DNA from: Hydrogenophaga palleronii NBRC 102513
Lineage (GTDB): Bacteria; Pseudomonadota; Gammaproteobacteria; Burkholderiales; Burkholderiaceae_C
Direction: 5' to 3'
Assembly: GCF_001571225.1 (NCBI RefSeq)
Contig: NZ_BCTJ01000038.1
Coordinates: 1-33,505 of the forward strand
Length of the DNA: 33,505 bases
In this document: one piece after another, positions 1 through 7,036 of the stretch
How the letters are laid out: each line of letters begins with the position of its first letter
How positions within the stretch are numbered: the first letter of the stretch is position 1
The notes under the pieces: generated by a model
The model's database searches: none
What the model was told of the DNA's origin: nothing
The model's input: the letters and a program-made list of their open reading frames with translations, nothing else
Made by a program: the position numbers and the translations under genes

Positions 1-38
1 GGCGGAGCCGGACCCTTGCTGCCCCTGGTCTCGGGGCT

Positions 39-1367
39 TCAGGCCTTGCGCAGCAGCTTCTTGCGCACCAGGTGGATGTTGTTGCGCAGCGCGTAGAGCT
101 CGTCGGTGTACGACAGCGGCACCACCACTTTCTCCACCTTGGATTCCATCTCGTCGAGCTGCTCCAGCAGCACCTGGGTGCTTTCGCTGTTGTTCTCGTT
201 GCGCAGTTCGACGTCGCGCAGTTCGGCGTACCAGCGGAACACGCGCTTGCGGATGCGGAAGGTGTAGAGCGGCGGCACGATGCGCGAGAGCGGCAGCGCC
301 AGCGCGATGATCAGGCCCATGGCCAGCCACATGCGCTCGATCAGGTTGGCCAGCCAGAACGGCAGGTAACGCTGCAGAAAAGGTTGGGTGCCGCCCTTGA
401 TGACGCGCTGCGCCTCGGCGGCGATGGGCACCTCGCTGTGCTCCAGGTTGGGGTACTCGCGTGCCCGGCTGAACCAGCTGGCACCGCCGTGCAACGCGGT
501 CGCGGTCTGTGCGAACAGCTGCAGGATGGCCGGGTGCGTGTCGGCGTGCGCCAGCAGGCTGGTGGTGGAGGCGACCAGCCGCACGTTGCGCGGCGGGATG
601 TTGTTGGCCAGGTCCACCACGCCCTGCGGCATCACCACCGGCGTGAGGTAACCGAAGCGGCGTGAGTAGGCCTCGCTCTGCGCAAAGTCGAGCAGGCGCA
701 CGCCCGGCGTCTGCAGCAGCATCTGCACCATCAGCGATTCGGGTGCCGAGGCAAACACCACGGCGTCGATTTCGCCGTTGAGGAACGCCACCGTGGCCGG
801 GGTCTGTTCCAGTTCGCTCAGCGTGAGGTCGGAGGCGCTGATGCGGTTCACTTCCAGCAGGGTGGAGAACAGGCGCGGCACGCCGCTGCCCGGTGTGCCC
901 ACGTTGACACGCCAGCCCTTCAGGTCCGCCAGCTTGCTCACCACGGGCGCCTTGTGCAGGCGCTTGGCGCTTTCTTCGCGGTAGAACAGCCACAGCGGCT
1001 CCACGAACAGGCTGCCCAGCGAAGAGATGGAATCTTCGTCGTCGTAGCCGATGTCGGCCGTGCCGCCCTGCACGAAACCCAGGTCGGCCTTGCCGGTGCG
1101 CAGCAGCTCCAGGTTGGCCGAGGAACCTTCAGACGGCAGCAGCTCGACCGTGATGCCGTTGCGCGCCAGCGCTTCGGCATAACGTTTGCCGAACTCGTCG
1201 TAGGCGCTTTGCGCCGGCCCGGTGGCCAGCACCACGCGGTTCGGCGGGTTGGGCTTGAGCCACCAGAAAGTGAAGCAGAGCAGGGCGATCGTGAGGATGG
1301 CGAACGGGCCGGCCGACAGCAGCATCTCGCGCAGCGAGAGCAGGGTGTAGCGCAGGGTCTTGGGCAT
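39..1367 (-). CDS. TAXI-family TRAP solute-binding protein, membrane anchored
   Basis: A 442-aa protein of the TAXI (TRAP-associated extracytoplasmic immunogenic) family, whose members bind small organic acids or amino acids in the periplasm. A membrane anchor lies at about residues 15-37, followed by the ligand-binding core with family-like segments (VVLATGPAQSAYDEFGKRYA, GKADLGFVQGGTADI, LKGWRVNVGTPGSG). Unlike a simple secreted binding protein, a second hydrophobic segment at about residues 338-362 is followed by a charged, coiled-coil-like cytoplasmic tail that ends in basic residues. No TRAP permease (DctM/DctQ type) lies nearby in the window. The ATG at 1367 has no clear Shine-Dalgarno. 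The family call is firm; the ligand is unknown. The double anchor could mean a sensory or scaffolding role, which is inference. Confidence 0.85.
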   Translation of the reverse strand: MPKTLRYTLLSLREMLLSAGPFAILTIALLCFTFWWLKPNPPNRVVLATGPAQSAYDEFGKRYAEALARNGITVELLPSEGSSANLELLRTGKADLGFVQGGTADIGYDDEDSISSLGSLFVEPLWLFYREESAKRLHKAPVVSKLADLKGWRVNVGTPGSGVPRLFSTLLEVNRISASDLTLSELEQTPATVAFLNGEIDAVVFASAPESLMVQMLLQTPGVRLLDFAQSEAYSRRFGYLTPVVMPQGVVDLANNIPPRNVRLVASTTSLLAHADTHPAILQLFAQTATALHGGASWFSRAREYPNLEHSEVPIAAEAQRVIKGGTQPFLQRYLPFWLANLIERMWLAMGLIIALALPLSRIVPPLYTFRIRKRVFRWYAELRDVELRNENNSESTQVLLEQLDEMESKVEKVVVPLSYTDELYALRNNIHLVRKKLLRKA

Positions 1368-1421
1368 GGCGCGACATTAGCACGGCGCACTGTCAGCACT
1401 TGTTGCGCGGGCGCGCGCGTG

Positions 1422-3011
1422 TCAGCCCTGGGCGACCGGTTCCGAGCGCGGGTGCAGGCGGAACACGCGCACCGCGTCGTTCACCACCTGGGCCTGGGCT
1501 TGCAGCGAGCTGGCGGCGGCGGCGAGTTGCTCCACCATGGCCGAGTTCTGCTGCGTCACCGCGTCGAGGTGGCCCACCGCCTGGTTGATCTGTGCCAGGC
1601 CCAGGGCCTGTTCCTGGGTGGCACCGGTGATCTCGCCGATCAGGCCATTGACCTGCTCCACCGACTGCACCACCTCGGTCATGGTCTTGCCGGTGCTGTG
1701 CACCAGTTCGCTGCCGGTCGCCACCTGGCCGGCCGAGGCCTCGATCAGCGCCTTGATTTCCTTCGACGCCGTGAGCGTGCGCTGGGCCAGGTTGCGCACC
1801 TCGCCGGCCACCACCGCAAAACCGCGCCCCTGCTCGCCGGCGCGCGCGGCTTCCACCGCCGCGTTGAGCGCCAGGATGTTGGTCTGGAAGGCGATGCTGT
1901 CGATCACGCCGATGATCTCGCCGATGCGGCTGGACGATTGGCGGATACCGTCCATGGTGTGAATCACCCGCGCCATGGCGTCGTTGCCCTTGCGCGCCAC
2001 GTCGGCCGACCGCTGCGACAGCACCGAGGCCTCGCGCGAGGAGTTGGCGCTTTGCTGCACCGTGCTGCTGAGTTCTTCCACCGAGGCGGCGGTTTCTTCC
2101 AGGCTGCCGGCCTGCGACTCGGTGCGCGAGGACAGGTCCTGGTTGCCGGCGGCGATCTGGCTCGACGCCACCTGCACACCCTCCACCTCGTGCCGTACAT
2201 CGGCCACCACCGCCTGCAGGTTCACGTTGAGCTGGTTGAGCGCGGTGGCGAGTTCACCGAACTCGTTGCTGACCCGGGCTTCGGTGCGCGCCGACAGGTC
2301 GCCGGCGGCCATGCGGTTGGCGAACACCACTGCCTGCTTCAAGGGCGCCAGCACCTGGTGGCGCAACAGCGCAGCGGCCAGCGCGGCCAGCGCCAGCAAG
2401 CCCAGGCCAGCGCCCAGATGGGCGGCCGTACCGAACGAGGTGGTGAGGTCGCCCACCAGCAGGCCGGCGGCCGCCATGCCGACGGAGCAGAACGCGATGC
2501 GTTTTCCCACGGTCGGCCGCAGCCGGCGCTGCAGGCGCCCGATCAGGCCATGGCGCACCAGGTGGCCGCGGTGCAGCGCCAGGGTGGTGTGGCCGCGTTC
2601 GGTTTCGGCGCGCATGCGGGCGTACAGCGCCTCGGCCTGCTGCACCTCGTCGCGCGTGGGGCGGGTGCGCACCGACATGTAGCCCACCGGCTGGCCGTTC
2701 TCCACCATCGGCGTGGCATTGGCCTTGACCCAATAGTGGTCGCCGTTCTTGCGCCGGTTCTTCACCAGCGCCGACCAGGGCGAACCGCTGGCCAGCGTGG
2801 CCCACATGTCGCGGAAGGCCTCGGCCGGCATGTCGGGGTGGCGCACCAGGTTGTGCGGCTGGCCCAGCAATTCCTCGCGCTCGAAGCCGCTGACGGCGAC
2901 AAAGGCCGGGTTGCAGTAGGTGATGCGGCTTTGCAGGTCGGTGGTCGAAACCAGGGTGACGCCTTCGGGAATGACGAATTCTTGCTGAGTGACGGGCAGG
3001 TTGGTGCGCAT
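1422..3011 (-). CDS. aer: Aerotaxis receptor Aer-like methyl-accepting chemotaxis protein
   Basis: A 529-aa chemoreceptor. An N-terminal PAS domain (about residues 20-115) begins with the Aer-like [12 protein letters not shown]. Residues R57, H58, D60 and W79 fall at the same numbers as the FAD-contacting residues of E. coli Aer, so FAD-based oxygen/redox sensing is likely. A hydrophobic double segment (about 171-216) and a HAMP-like stretch follow. The cytoplasmic signalling hairpin contains [20 protein letters not shown] and is followed by a long helical bundle. There is no C-terminal NWETF-type CheR tether. I chose the ATG at 3011 because the PAS domain starts there; the frame stays open to 3107 with non-conserved sequence. 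A perfect FNR box lies 136 bases upstream. Stand-alone gene. Confidence 0.9.
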   Translation of the reverse strand: MRTNLPVTQQEFVIPEGVTLVSTTDLQSRITYCNPAFVAVSGFEREELLGQPHNLVRHPDMPAEAFRDMWATLASGSPWSALVKNRRKNGDHYWVKANATPMVENGQPVGYMSVRTRPTRDEVQQAEALYARMRAETERGHTTLALHRGHLVRHGLIGRLQRRLRPTVGKRIAFCSVGMAAAGLLVGDLTTSFGTAAHLGAGLGLLALAALAAALLRHQVLAPLKQAVVFANRMAAGDLSARTEARVSNEFGELATALNQLNVNLQAVVADVRHEVEGVQVASSQIAAGNQDLSSRTESQAGSLEETAASVEELSSTVQQSANSSREASVLSQRSADVARKGNDAMARVIHTMDGIRQSSSRIGEIIGVIDSIAFQTNILALNAAVEAARAGEQGRGFAVVAGEVRNLAQRTLTASKEIKALIEASAGQVATGSELVHSTGKTMTEVVQSVEQVNGLIGEITGATQEQALGLAQINQAVGHLDAVTQQNSAMVEQLAAAASSLQAQAQVVNDAVRVFRLHPRSEPVAQG

Positions 3012-3146
3012 GGGAGTCGGTGTCGATACAGGGCCGTTGCCGCGCGCTGGCAGGCAGCGAAACGCGGAACTCTGATGCATGTATCGGCAAAAGCCGGTGC
3101 CACCCAAGGGCCGGGCGCTACTTTTTTTGTGTGCCCTGAGCGGCAG

Positions 3147-3160
3147 TTGATCCAGATCAA
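3147..3160 (-). promoter_or_regulatory. Perfect FNR/ANR box upstream of aer
   Basis: TTGATCCAGATCAA is an exact match to the FNR/ANR consensus TTGAT-N4-ATCAA. It lies in the 196-base gap between the cusF-like stop and the aer start. Read toward aer, an A-rich stretch ending AAAGTA lies about 31 bases past the site centre, which suits class II activation (site centred near -41.5). Regulation of aerotaxis transducers by ANR is known in pseudomonads; control here is inference. Confidence 0.75.
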
Positions 3161-3178
3161 GCGCCGCTCATTTCCCGC

Positions 3179-3202
3179 CACGGTCCGACAACCGGACCCG
3201 TG
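3179..3202 (-). terminator. Hairpin just after the cusF-like stop codon
   Basis: CACGGTCCG and CGGACCCGTG form a nine-base-pair stem with one bulged base and a five-base loop, starting six bases past the stop of the copper operon. There is no U-run after it, so it may only stabilise the 3' end or act with Rho. Confidence 0.4.
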
Positions 3203-3207
3203 CCGGT

Positions 3208-3561
3208 TCAGGGCGTGGCTTCGATGCTGCGCAGGACGAAGGCACCGTTCACCCGGTCTGCCGTGAAGCGCACCTTGTCGCCGGCTTTGAGGCCGTTCAG
3301 CAGTGCCATGTCCCGCGCCTCGAAGACCATGGTCATGGGGGGCATGTCCAGGTTGGGGATGGCGCCGTGTTTGAGCGTGACCTTGCCCGCTGCGCGATCG
3401 AGCTTGCGCACCTCGGCCTCGGTGGGTGTTGCGGTGGCAGCGCTGCTGCCGTTCCCGGCGGCAGCAGCCGGTGCCACGTGGTGGCTGTGGTCAGCGCTCT
3501 GGGCCGAGGCCAGGCCGGCGCTGGCGGCCAGGGCGATGGCGAGGATGGTGTGGTGGTGCAT
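3208..3561 (-). CDS. Periplasmic copper-binding protein, CusF-like
   Basis: A 117-aa secreted protein: signal peptide (about residues 1-20, ending GLASAQ), a His/Ala-rich linker, then a small OB-like beta barrel of the CusF family (about 50-115). Aligned to E. coli CusF, the ligands H36, M47 and M49 correspond to H65, M76 and M78. The Cu(I)-capping W44 is replaced by M73, so the metal site would be His-Met3. CusF-type proteins carry periplasmic Cu(I)/Ag(I) to an efflux pump or oxidase. It is the last gene of the copper operon, 50 bases after the multicopper oxidase, with an AGGAAA ribosome site seven bases before ATG. No RND pump is present beside it, so its partner is probably the oxidase. 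Confidence 0.88.
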   Translation of the reverse strand: MHHHTILAIALAASAGLASAQSADHSHHVAPAAAAGNGSSAATATPTEAEVRKLDRAAGKVTLKHGAIPNLDMPPMTMVFEARDMALLNGLKAGDKVRFTADRVNGAFVLRSIEATP

Positions 3562-3611
3562 GGTGTTTCCTGTCTGGTCAATGGGTTGGTCGATGGTTTG
3601 GCGGAGGGCCT

Positions 3612-5030
3612 TCAGTGCCGGTGGCCGCCGCTGGCGGCGGGCTTGCGCGCACTGGCGCTGCCCGGTTGGGGTGCGACCGGGGTGGCCGACCGTTCGGCCG
3701 CGGGGGCCTCGGTGCTGTCACTGTCGATCAGGCGCGCCTGGGTGCCGGCGGGCATGGCGTAGTCGCCGGGGTCGCTGTAGTCGCCGGGCTTCTGGTCGGC
3801 GCGCACCTTGAGCGTGGTGAACATGCCGCCCATCTCGATCGGTCCGTAGGGGCCGGTGCCGGTCATCATGGGCAAGGTGTTGGCGGGCAACTCCATGGGC
3901 ATCTGGCCCATGTCGCCCATGCCGCGTTCGCCCATCACCATGTAGTCGGGGTTGGCGCGTTGCAACGGCGCGACCAGGCCGCGGTGGTCGGCTCCGATCA
4001 GGGTGGGCACGGCATGGCCCATCGGCCCCATGGTGTGGTGACTCTTGTGGCAATGCATGGCCCAGTCGCCGGGCTCGTCGGCAATGAACTCCAGTTGCCG
4101 CATCTGGCCCACCGCGATGTCGGCCGTCACCTCGGGCCAGCGTGCGCCCGTTGGCGTGGGGCCGCCGTCGGTGCCGGTCACCTCGAACTCGATGCCGTGG
4201 ATGTGCACCGGGTGGTTGGTCATGGTGAGGTTGCCCACCCGCACCCGCACCCGTTCGCCCTGCCGCGCCACCAGTGGGGTGATGCCGGGGAAGACGCGGC
4301 TGTTCCAGGCCCAGATGTTCTGCTCCAGCATGGTGTTGACCTGCGGCGTCATGCTGCCGGGTTCGACGTCGAAAGCGTTGAGCAGGAAGCAGTAGTCGCG
4401 CTGCACCTCGTGGATCAGCGGGTGTTTCTGTTTCGGGTGCGTGACCCAGAAACCCATCATGCCCATGGCCATCTGCACCATCTCGTCGGCGTGCGGGTGG
4501 TACATGAAGGTGCCGGGGCGGCGCGCGGTGAACTCGTAGACGCAGGTCTTGCCGGGCGGGATCGCGGGCTGGTTGAGCCCGGCCACGCCGTCCATGCCGT
4601 TGGGCAGGCGCTGGCCATGCCAGTGCACGGTGGTGTGTTCGGGCAGCCGGTTGCTGACGTACAGGCGCACGCGGTCGCCTTCCACCACCTCGATGGTCGG
4701 GCCCGGGCTCTGGCCGTTGTAGCCCCACATGTTGACGAGGAAACCGGGCGCCATCTCGCGCACCACCGGTTCGGCCACCAGGTGGAACTCTTTCACGCCG
4801 TCCTTCATGCGCCAGGGCAGGGTCCAGCCGTTGAGCGTGACGACGGGGTTGTAGGGCCGGCCGGCGCCGGTGACGCCCGGTGGCGTCCAGGGCGCGGCGG
4901 TGTCGGCCGAGGCTTGTTGCACGGCCTCTGGAATGGCGGCCAGGGCGACGCGGCTCACGCTGGTGGCGGCCAGCGCGGACGCGGCCGCGCCGGCGAAGAA
5001 ATGCCGTCGGTTGAGCGGGTGGTGGGTCAT
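3612..5030 (-). CDS. Tat-exported two-domain multicopper oxidase
   Basis: A 472-aa multicopper oxidase, expected to oxidise Cu(I) in the periplasm. A twin-arginine signal (NRRHFFAG, residues 7-14) leads to an N-terminal cupredoxin domain carrying HWHG (136-139) and HPH (178-180). A second domain carries HPVHIHG (273-279) and the type 1 copper motif H326-C327-H328 with H332 and axial M337. Only about 90 residues separate the domains, too few for a middle cupredoxin domain. It therefore looks like a two-domain oxidase with blue copper in domain 2, a type that works as a trimer in characterised examples. The region after the active site is Met-rich and the C-terminus is a His/Ala/Pro tail. The ATG at 5030 overlaps the stop of a 31-codon ORF (ATGA). 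Confidence 0.9.
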   Translation of the reverse strand: MTHHPLNRRHFFAGAAASALAATSVSRVALAAIPEAVQQASADTAAPWTPPGVTGAGRPYNPVVTLNGWTLPWRMKDGVKEFHLVAEPVVREMAPGFLVNMWGYNGQSPGPTIEVVEGDRVRLYVSNRLPEHTTVHWHGQRLPNGMDGVAGLNQPAIPPGKTCVYEFTARRPGTFMYHPHADEMVQMAMGMMGFWVTHPKQKHPLIHEVQRDYCFLLNAFDVEPGSMTPQVNTMLEQNIWAWNSRVFPGITPLVARQGERVRVRVGNLTMTNHPVHIHGIEFEVTGTDGGPTPTGARWPEVTADIAVGQMRQLEFIADEPGDWAMHCHKSHHTMGPMGHAVPTLIGADHRGLVAPLQRANPDYMVMGERGMGDMGQMPMELPANTLPMMTGTGPYGPIEMGGMFTTLKVRADQKPGDYSDPGDYAMPAGTQARLIDSDSTEAPAAERSATPVAPQPGSASARKPAASGGHRH

Positions 5031-5122
5031 GGTGAGCTTTCGGCAAGGGGTGGGCGCCGCAGCGCCTGTGGGGCGGCGGGCTGCGGGCGGTGGCGCACTG
5101 CGCTGACGTGTGCGGTGCTCAT
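5027..5122 (-). CDS. 31-codon coupling ORF between tolC-like gene and oxidase
   Basis: This ORF starts at ATG 5122, overlapping the stop of the upstream outer membrane factor gene (ATGA), and its TGA overlaps the ATG of the multicopper oxidase (again ATGA). A perfect Shine-Dalgarno, AAGGAGGT at 5131-5138, sits eight bases upstream, far better than the ribosome site in front of the oxidase itself. The predicted peptide is rich in Ala, Pro, Arg and Ser, has no hydrophobic segment and no metal-ligand cluster, and I recognise no family. The arrangement suggests its main role is to carry ribosomes onto the oxidase start. It could alternatively be a genuine small protein. Translation is well supported by the signals; function is inference. 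Confidence 0.65.
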   Translation of the reverse strand: MSTAHVSAVRHRPQPAAPQALRRPPLAESSP

Positions 5123-6513
5123 GGTTGGGCACCTCCTTCGGCGCGTTCTTCGGCACCGGCCAGCAGCGCCTGCCAGTCGGCCTGCGCCAGCCAGTAGGCG
5201 CGCCGCGCTTGCAGGGCCGTGTCGAGTGCGCCCAGGCGTTCGCGTGCGCTGGCCAGCAGATCCCAGGTGCTGGCCAGCATGCCGTTGTAGCGCAGCAAGG
5301 TCTCCTGCTCGACCGCGGTCTGCAGCGGCAGCAGCACGTTCTGCGCGTGCAGGGCGGCGGCGTGGCGCAACTGCAGTTCGGCCCAGGTGTGGCGCGCGGC
5401 CGCACGGTGTTGCGTGGCCTGGCGCAGCAGCGTGGCTTCGGCATTGACGGCACGCGCGAGCGCGGCGTCGCGCAGCAAGGGCAGATCGTCCAGGTGCGGT
5501 GGCGTGCTGGCTTGGCCGATGCCGGTGCCGACATCGGGCAGGGCGTCGAGCGCGCTCTGCACCGCCGCGCTCCAGGCCTGGCGGCGTGCCCCAGGCACGG
5601 CGGCGAGTTCGCGCGCGGCCAGCAGCCGGGCCTGCGCCAGCGTGGGATGGCTGCGCAGCACGGCGGCTTCCAGCGTCGCCTCGTTCAGGCCTTCGCCGGG
5701 CGAGGGTTGTGCTGGCGGCGTGGGCAGGTCGGTCGGCAGCCGCTCGCCCAGTTGAGCCACGTCATCGGCTCGCCACAGCCCGAGCAGGGTGGCGAGTTGT
5801 TGCACGGCGGCCAGGCTCTCGCTGCGTGCCTGCACGCTGGCCTGCCAGGCCTCGGCTTCCACCCGTTGCTCACGCAGTTGGCGGGCCTGGCTCCAGTTGC
5901 CGGCCGCCAGCATGCGCCGGCCCAGTTCGCTGCCGGTGCGGGCCGCGTCCAGTGCATCGTTCAGCAGGTGTTCGCGCTGGCGCGCCGCCACGGCCATCAC
6001 CCAGGCCTGTTGCAGCGTGCGCACATGGGCCGCGTAGGCCGCGCCGATCTGCGCGCGCGTCGGCGCAGGGCTGTCGGCGTGGGTGAACAACTCGGGCCGG
6101 TGGCGCAGCGACAGGCGCAGGGCCTGAGGCAGGTCCAGCGGTGTGGTGTCGCTGGTGGTCGCTTGTGCCTTGGTGAATGTGGCGGTTGTGGCCGGTGCAG
6201 TGGCTTGCCGGGATTCCCAGCGCAGCAGGTCGGCGTGGCCGCGCGCGAATTCGGCCACGCGCTGGTTGGCGCGCTGCCAGGCGGCGCGCGCGGCGTCCAT
6301 TCCCTCGGGCAGGGGCGGCACATCGGCCGTGCCGCTGGCGGGCAGCCGCAAGGGGGACGTACTGGACGCGTGGGTGGGGTCGGCTGCTGCCAGCGCATCC
6401 AGCGCATGCAGCGGGTAGGCCCGGGTGGAAGCCAGCGCGAGCGCGCAGGCCATGAACATCCCAGCGCGCAGGCGCGGTGGGCGAAGCGGCACAGGCCGCC
6501 GGAAAAAAGCCAT
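5119..6513 (-). CDS. TolC-family outer membrane efflux protein
   Basis: A 464-aa protein of the outer membrane factor (TolC/CusC/OprM) family, built of long Ala/Leu/Gln/Arg-rich alpha-helical hairpins in two repeats, as in the periplasmic tunnel of these trimers. An N-terminal hydrophobic export signal spans about residues 19-34 (MFMACALALAS). I placed the start at ATG 6513 because AGGAG lies six bases upstream; the ATG at 6519 would abut that site directly. It lacks an obvious lipobox. It is second in the copper operon and its stop overlaps the start of the mini-ORF. No membrane-fusion protein or RND pump follows, which is unusual for a CusC-like factor. It would have to work with components encoded elsewhere, or serve the oxidase/chaperone pair in some other way. 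Confidence 0.85.
   Translation of the reverse strand: MAFFRRPVPLRPPRLRAGMFMACALALASTRAYPLHALDALAAADPTHASSTSPLRLPASGTADVPPLPEGMDAARAAWQRANQRVAEFARGHADLLRWESRQATAPATTATFTKAQATTSDTTPLDLPQALRLSLRHRPELFTHADSPAPTRAQIGAAYAAHVRTLQQAWVMAVAARQREHLLNDALDAARTGSELGRRMLAAGNWSQARQLREQRVEAEAWQASVQARSESLAAVQQLATLLGLWRADDVAQLGERLPTDLPTPPAQPSPGEGLNEATLEAAVLRSHPTLAQARLLAARELAAVPGARRQAWSAAVQSALDALPDVGTGIGQASTPPHLDDLPLLRDAALARAVNAEATLLRQATQHRAAARHTWAELQLRHAAALHAQNVLLPLQTAVEQETLLRYNGMLASTWDLLASARERLGALDTALQARRAYWLAQADWQALLAGAEERAEGGAQP
5131..5138 (-). promoter_or_regulatory. Perfect Shine-Dalgarno for the 31-codon ORF
   Basis: AAGGAGGT, fully complementary to the 16S rRNA tail, lies inside the end of the tolC-like gene, eight bases before the ATG at 5122. 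It decides that the mini-ORF, rather than the longer oxidase frame running through this region, is the translated product. Confidence 0.75.
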
Positions 6514-6594
6514 GGACATCTCCTGAGAACACAGACCAGCGCCCGCAGCGCGGCCCTGGGCGGGCGGCGGCGGACGCACCTCGGGTGTGTGCGC

Positions 6595-6972
6595 TCAGGA
6601 AATGGGTGGTTTGTGGCCCCGTTGCGGTTCGGAGCTGGCGAAACGCTCGGCCGGTGGCGCGAGCAGGCCGTGCCGCGGCGCCAGGGCCGGCACGACCGGG
6701 GTGGACAAGGCCATCGCCGGGCCGTTGCAGACCTCGCAGCTCTTGTGCACGTGGTGGTTCATTGCGCTGTCATCGCCATCCGCGTTGGCATGCGCACTGG
6801 TGGCAGGTGCTTCGCTGGCCATGGCGTGTTCGGGGCAGGGCGGCGCGCTGCTGGCCGCTGTGTTCATGCTGCTGTGTGCCGGGGCGGCCAGCATGGCCAC
6901 CGCCATGGCGTCACCCATCCAGCCGCGCACGGGCAGCAGGACGATCATGAGGGCGAGCAGCAGGTGGCGCAT
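6595..6972 (-). CDS. Small exported Cys/His/Met-containing protein
   Basis: A 125-aa protein with an N-terminal signal peptide (MRHLLLALMIVLLPVRG). A low-complexity Ala/Ser/His/Met region follows, with two possible metal sites: C46-P-E-H49 and H73-x-H-x-H-x-x-C79-x-x-C82. Short proteins of this style (DUF2946-like) often head copper operons in Burkholderiales, but I cannot confirm family membership by eye. It is the first gene of the apparent copper operon, 81 bases before the tolC-like gene, so periplasmic metal binding or sensing is plausible. The frame is open further upstream; I start at 6972, where the signal peptide begins. There is no Shine-Dalgarno, and TATCAT lies eight bases before the ATG. 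Confidence 0.7.
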   Translation of the reverse strand: MRHLLLALMIVLLPVRGWMGDAMAVAMLAAPAHSSMNTAASSAPPCPEHAMASEAPATSAHANADGDDSAMNHHVHKSCEVCNGPAMALSTPVVPALAPRHGLLAPPAERFASSEPQRGHKPPIS

Positions 6973-6980
6973 GGGTTGGA

Positions 6981-6986
6981 ATGATA
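6981..6986 (-). promoter_or_regulatory. -10-like hexamer before the copper operon
   Basis: TATCAT ends eight bases before the ATG at 6972, and no ribosome site lies between. If it is a true -10 element, transcription would begin at or next to the start codon. No good -35 is visible, and no CueR- or CopR-type operator was recognised. Confidence 0.4.
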
Positions 6987-7013
6987 CGGCGCGCCCCGCC
7001 AGGTTCCCGCCGC

Positions 7014-7036
7014 CCCGAGTTTCAGGGCAACTCGGG
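7014..7036. other. Inverted repeat across the GDPD stop codon
   Basis: CCCGAGTT and AACTCGGG form a perfect eight-base-pair stem with a seven-base loop that contains the stop codon of the glycerophosphodiesterase gene. There is no U-run on either side. It could attenuate read-through into the copper operon, whose first ATG is 42 bases further on. Confidence 0.4.

Noticed and set aside
1368..1421. GCTAAT eight bases before the TAXI start as a -10 element
   Set aside because: Lacks the key A at the second position of the hexamer.
954..3266. Long plus-strand open frame (about 770 codons) opposite the TAXI and aer genes
   Set aside because: Antisense shadow of two well-supported genes in high-G+C DNA; His/Arg/Gln-rich with no domain.
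3426..5447. Long plus-strand open frame opposite the copper operon
   Set aside because: Mirror of cusF-like, oxidase and tolC-like coding; composition is typical of a G+C-driven shadow.
5031..5534. Upstream extension of the multicopper oxidase frame
   Set aside because: Overlaps the tolC-like gene; the Tat signal begins at ATG 5030 and a ribosome relay ORF ends there.
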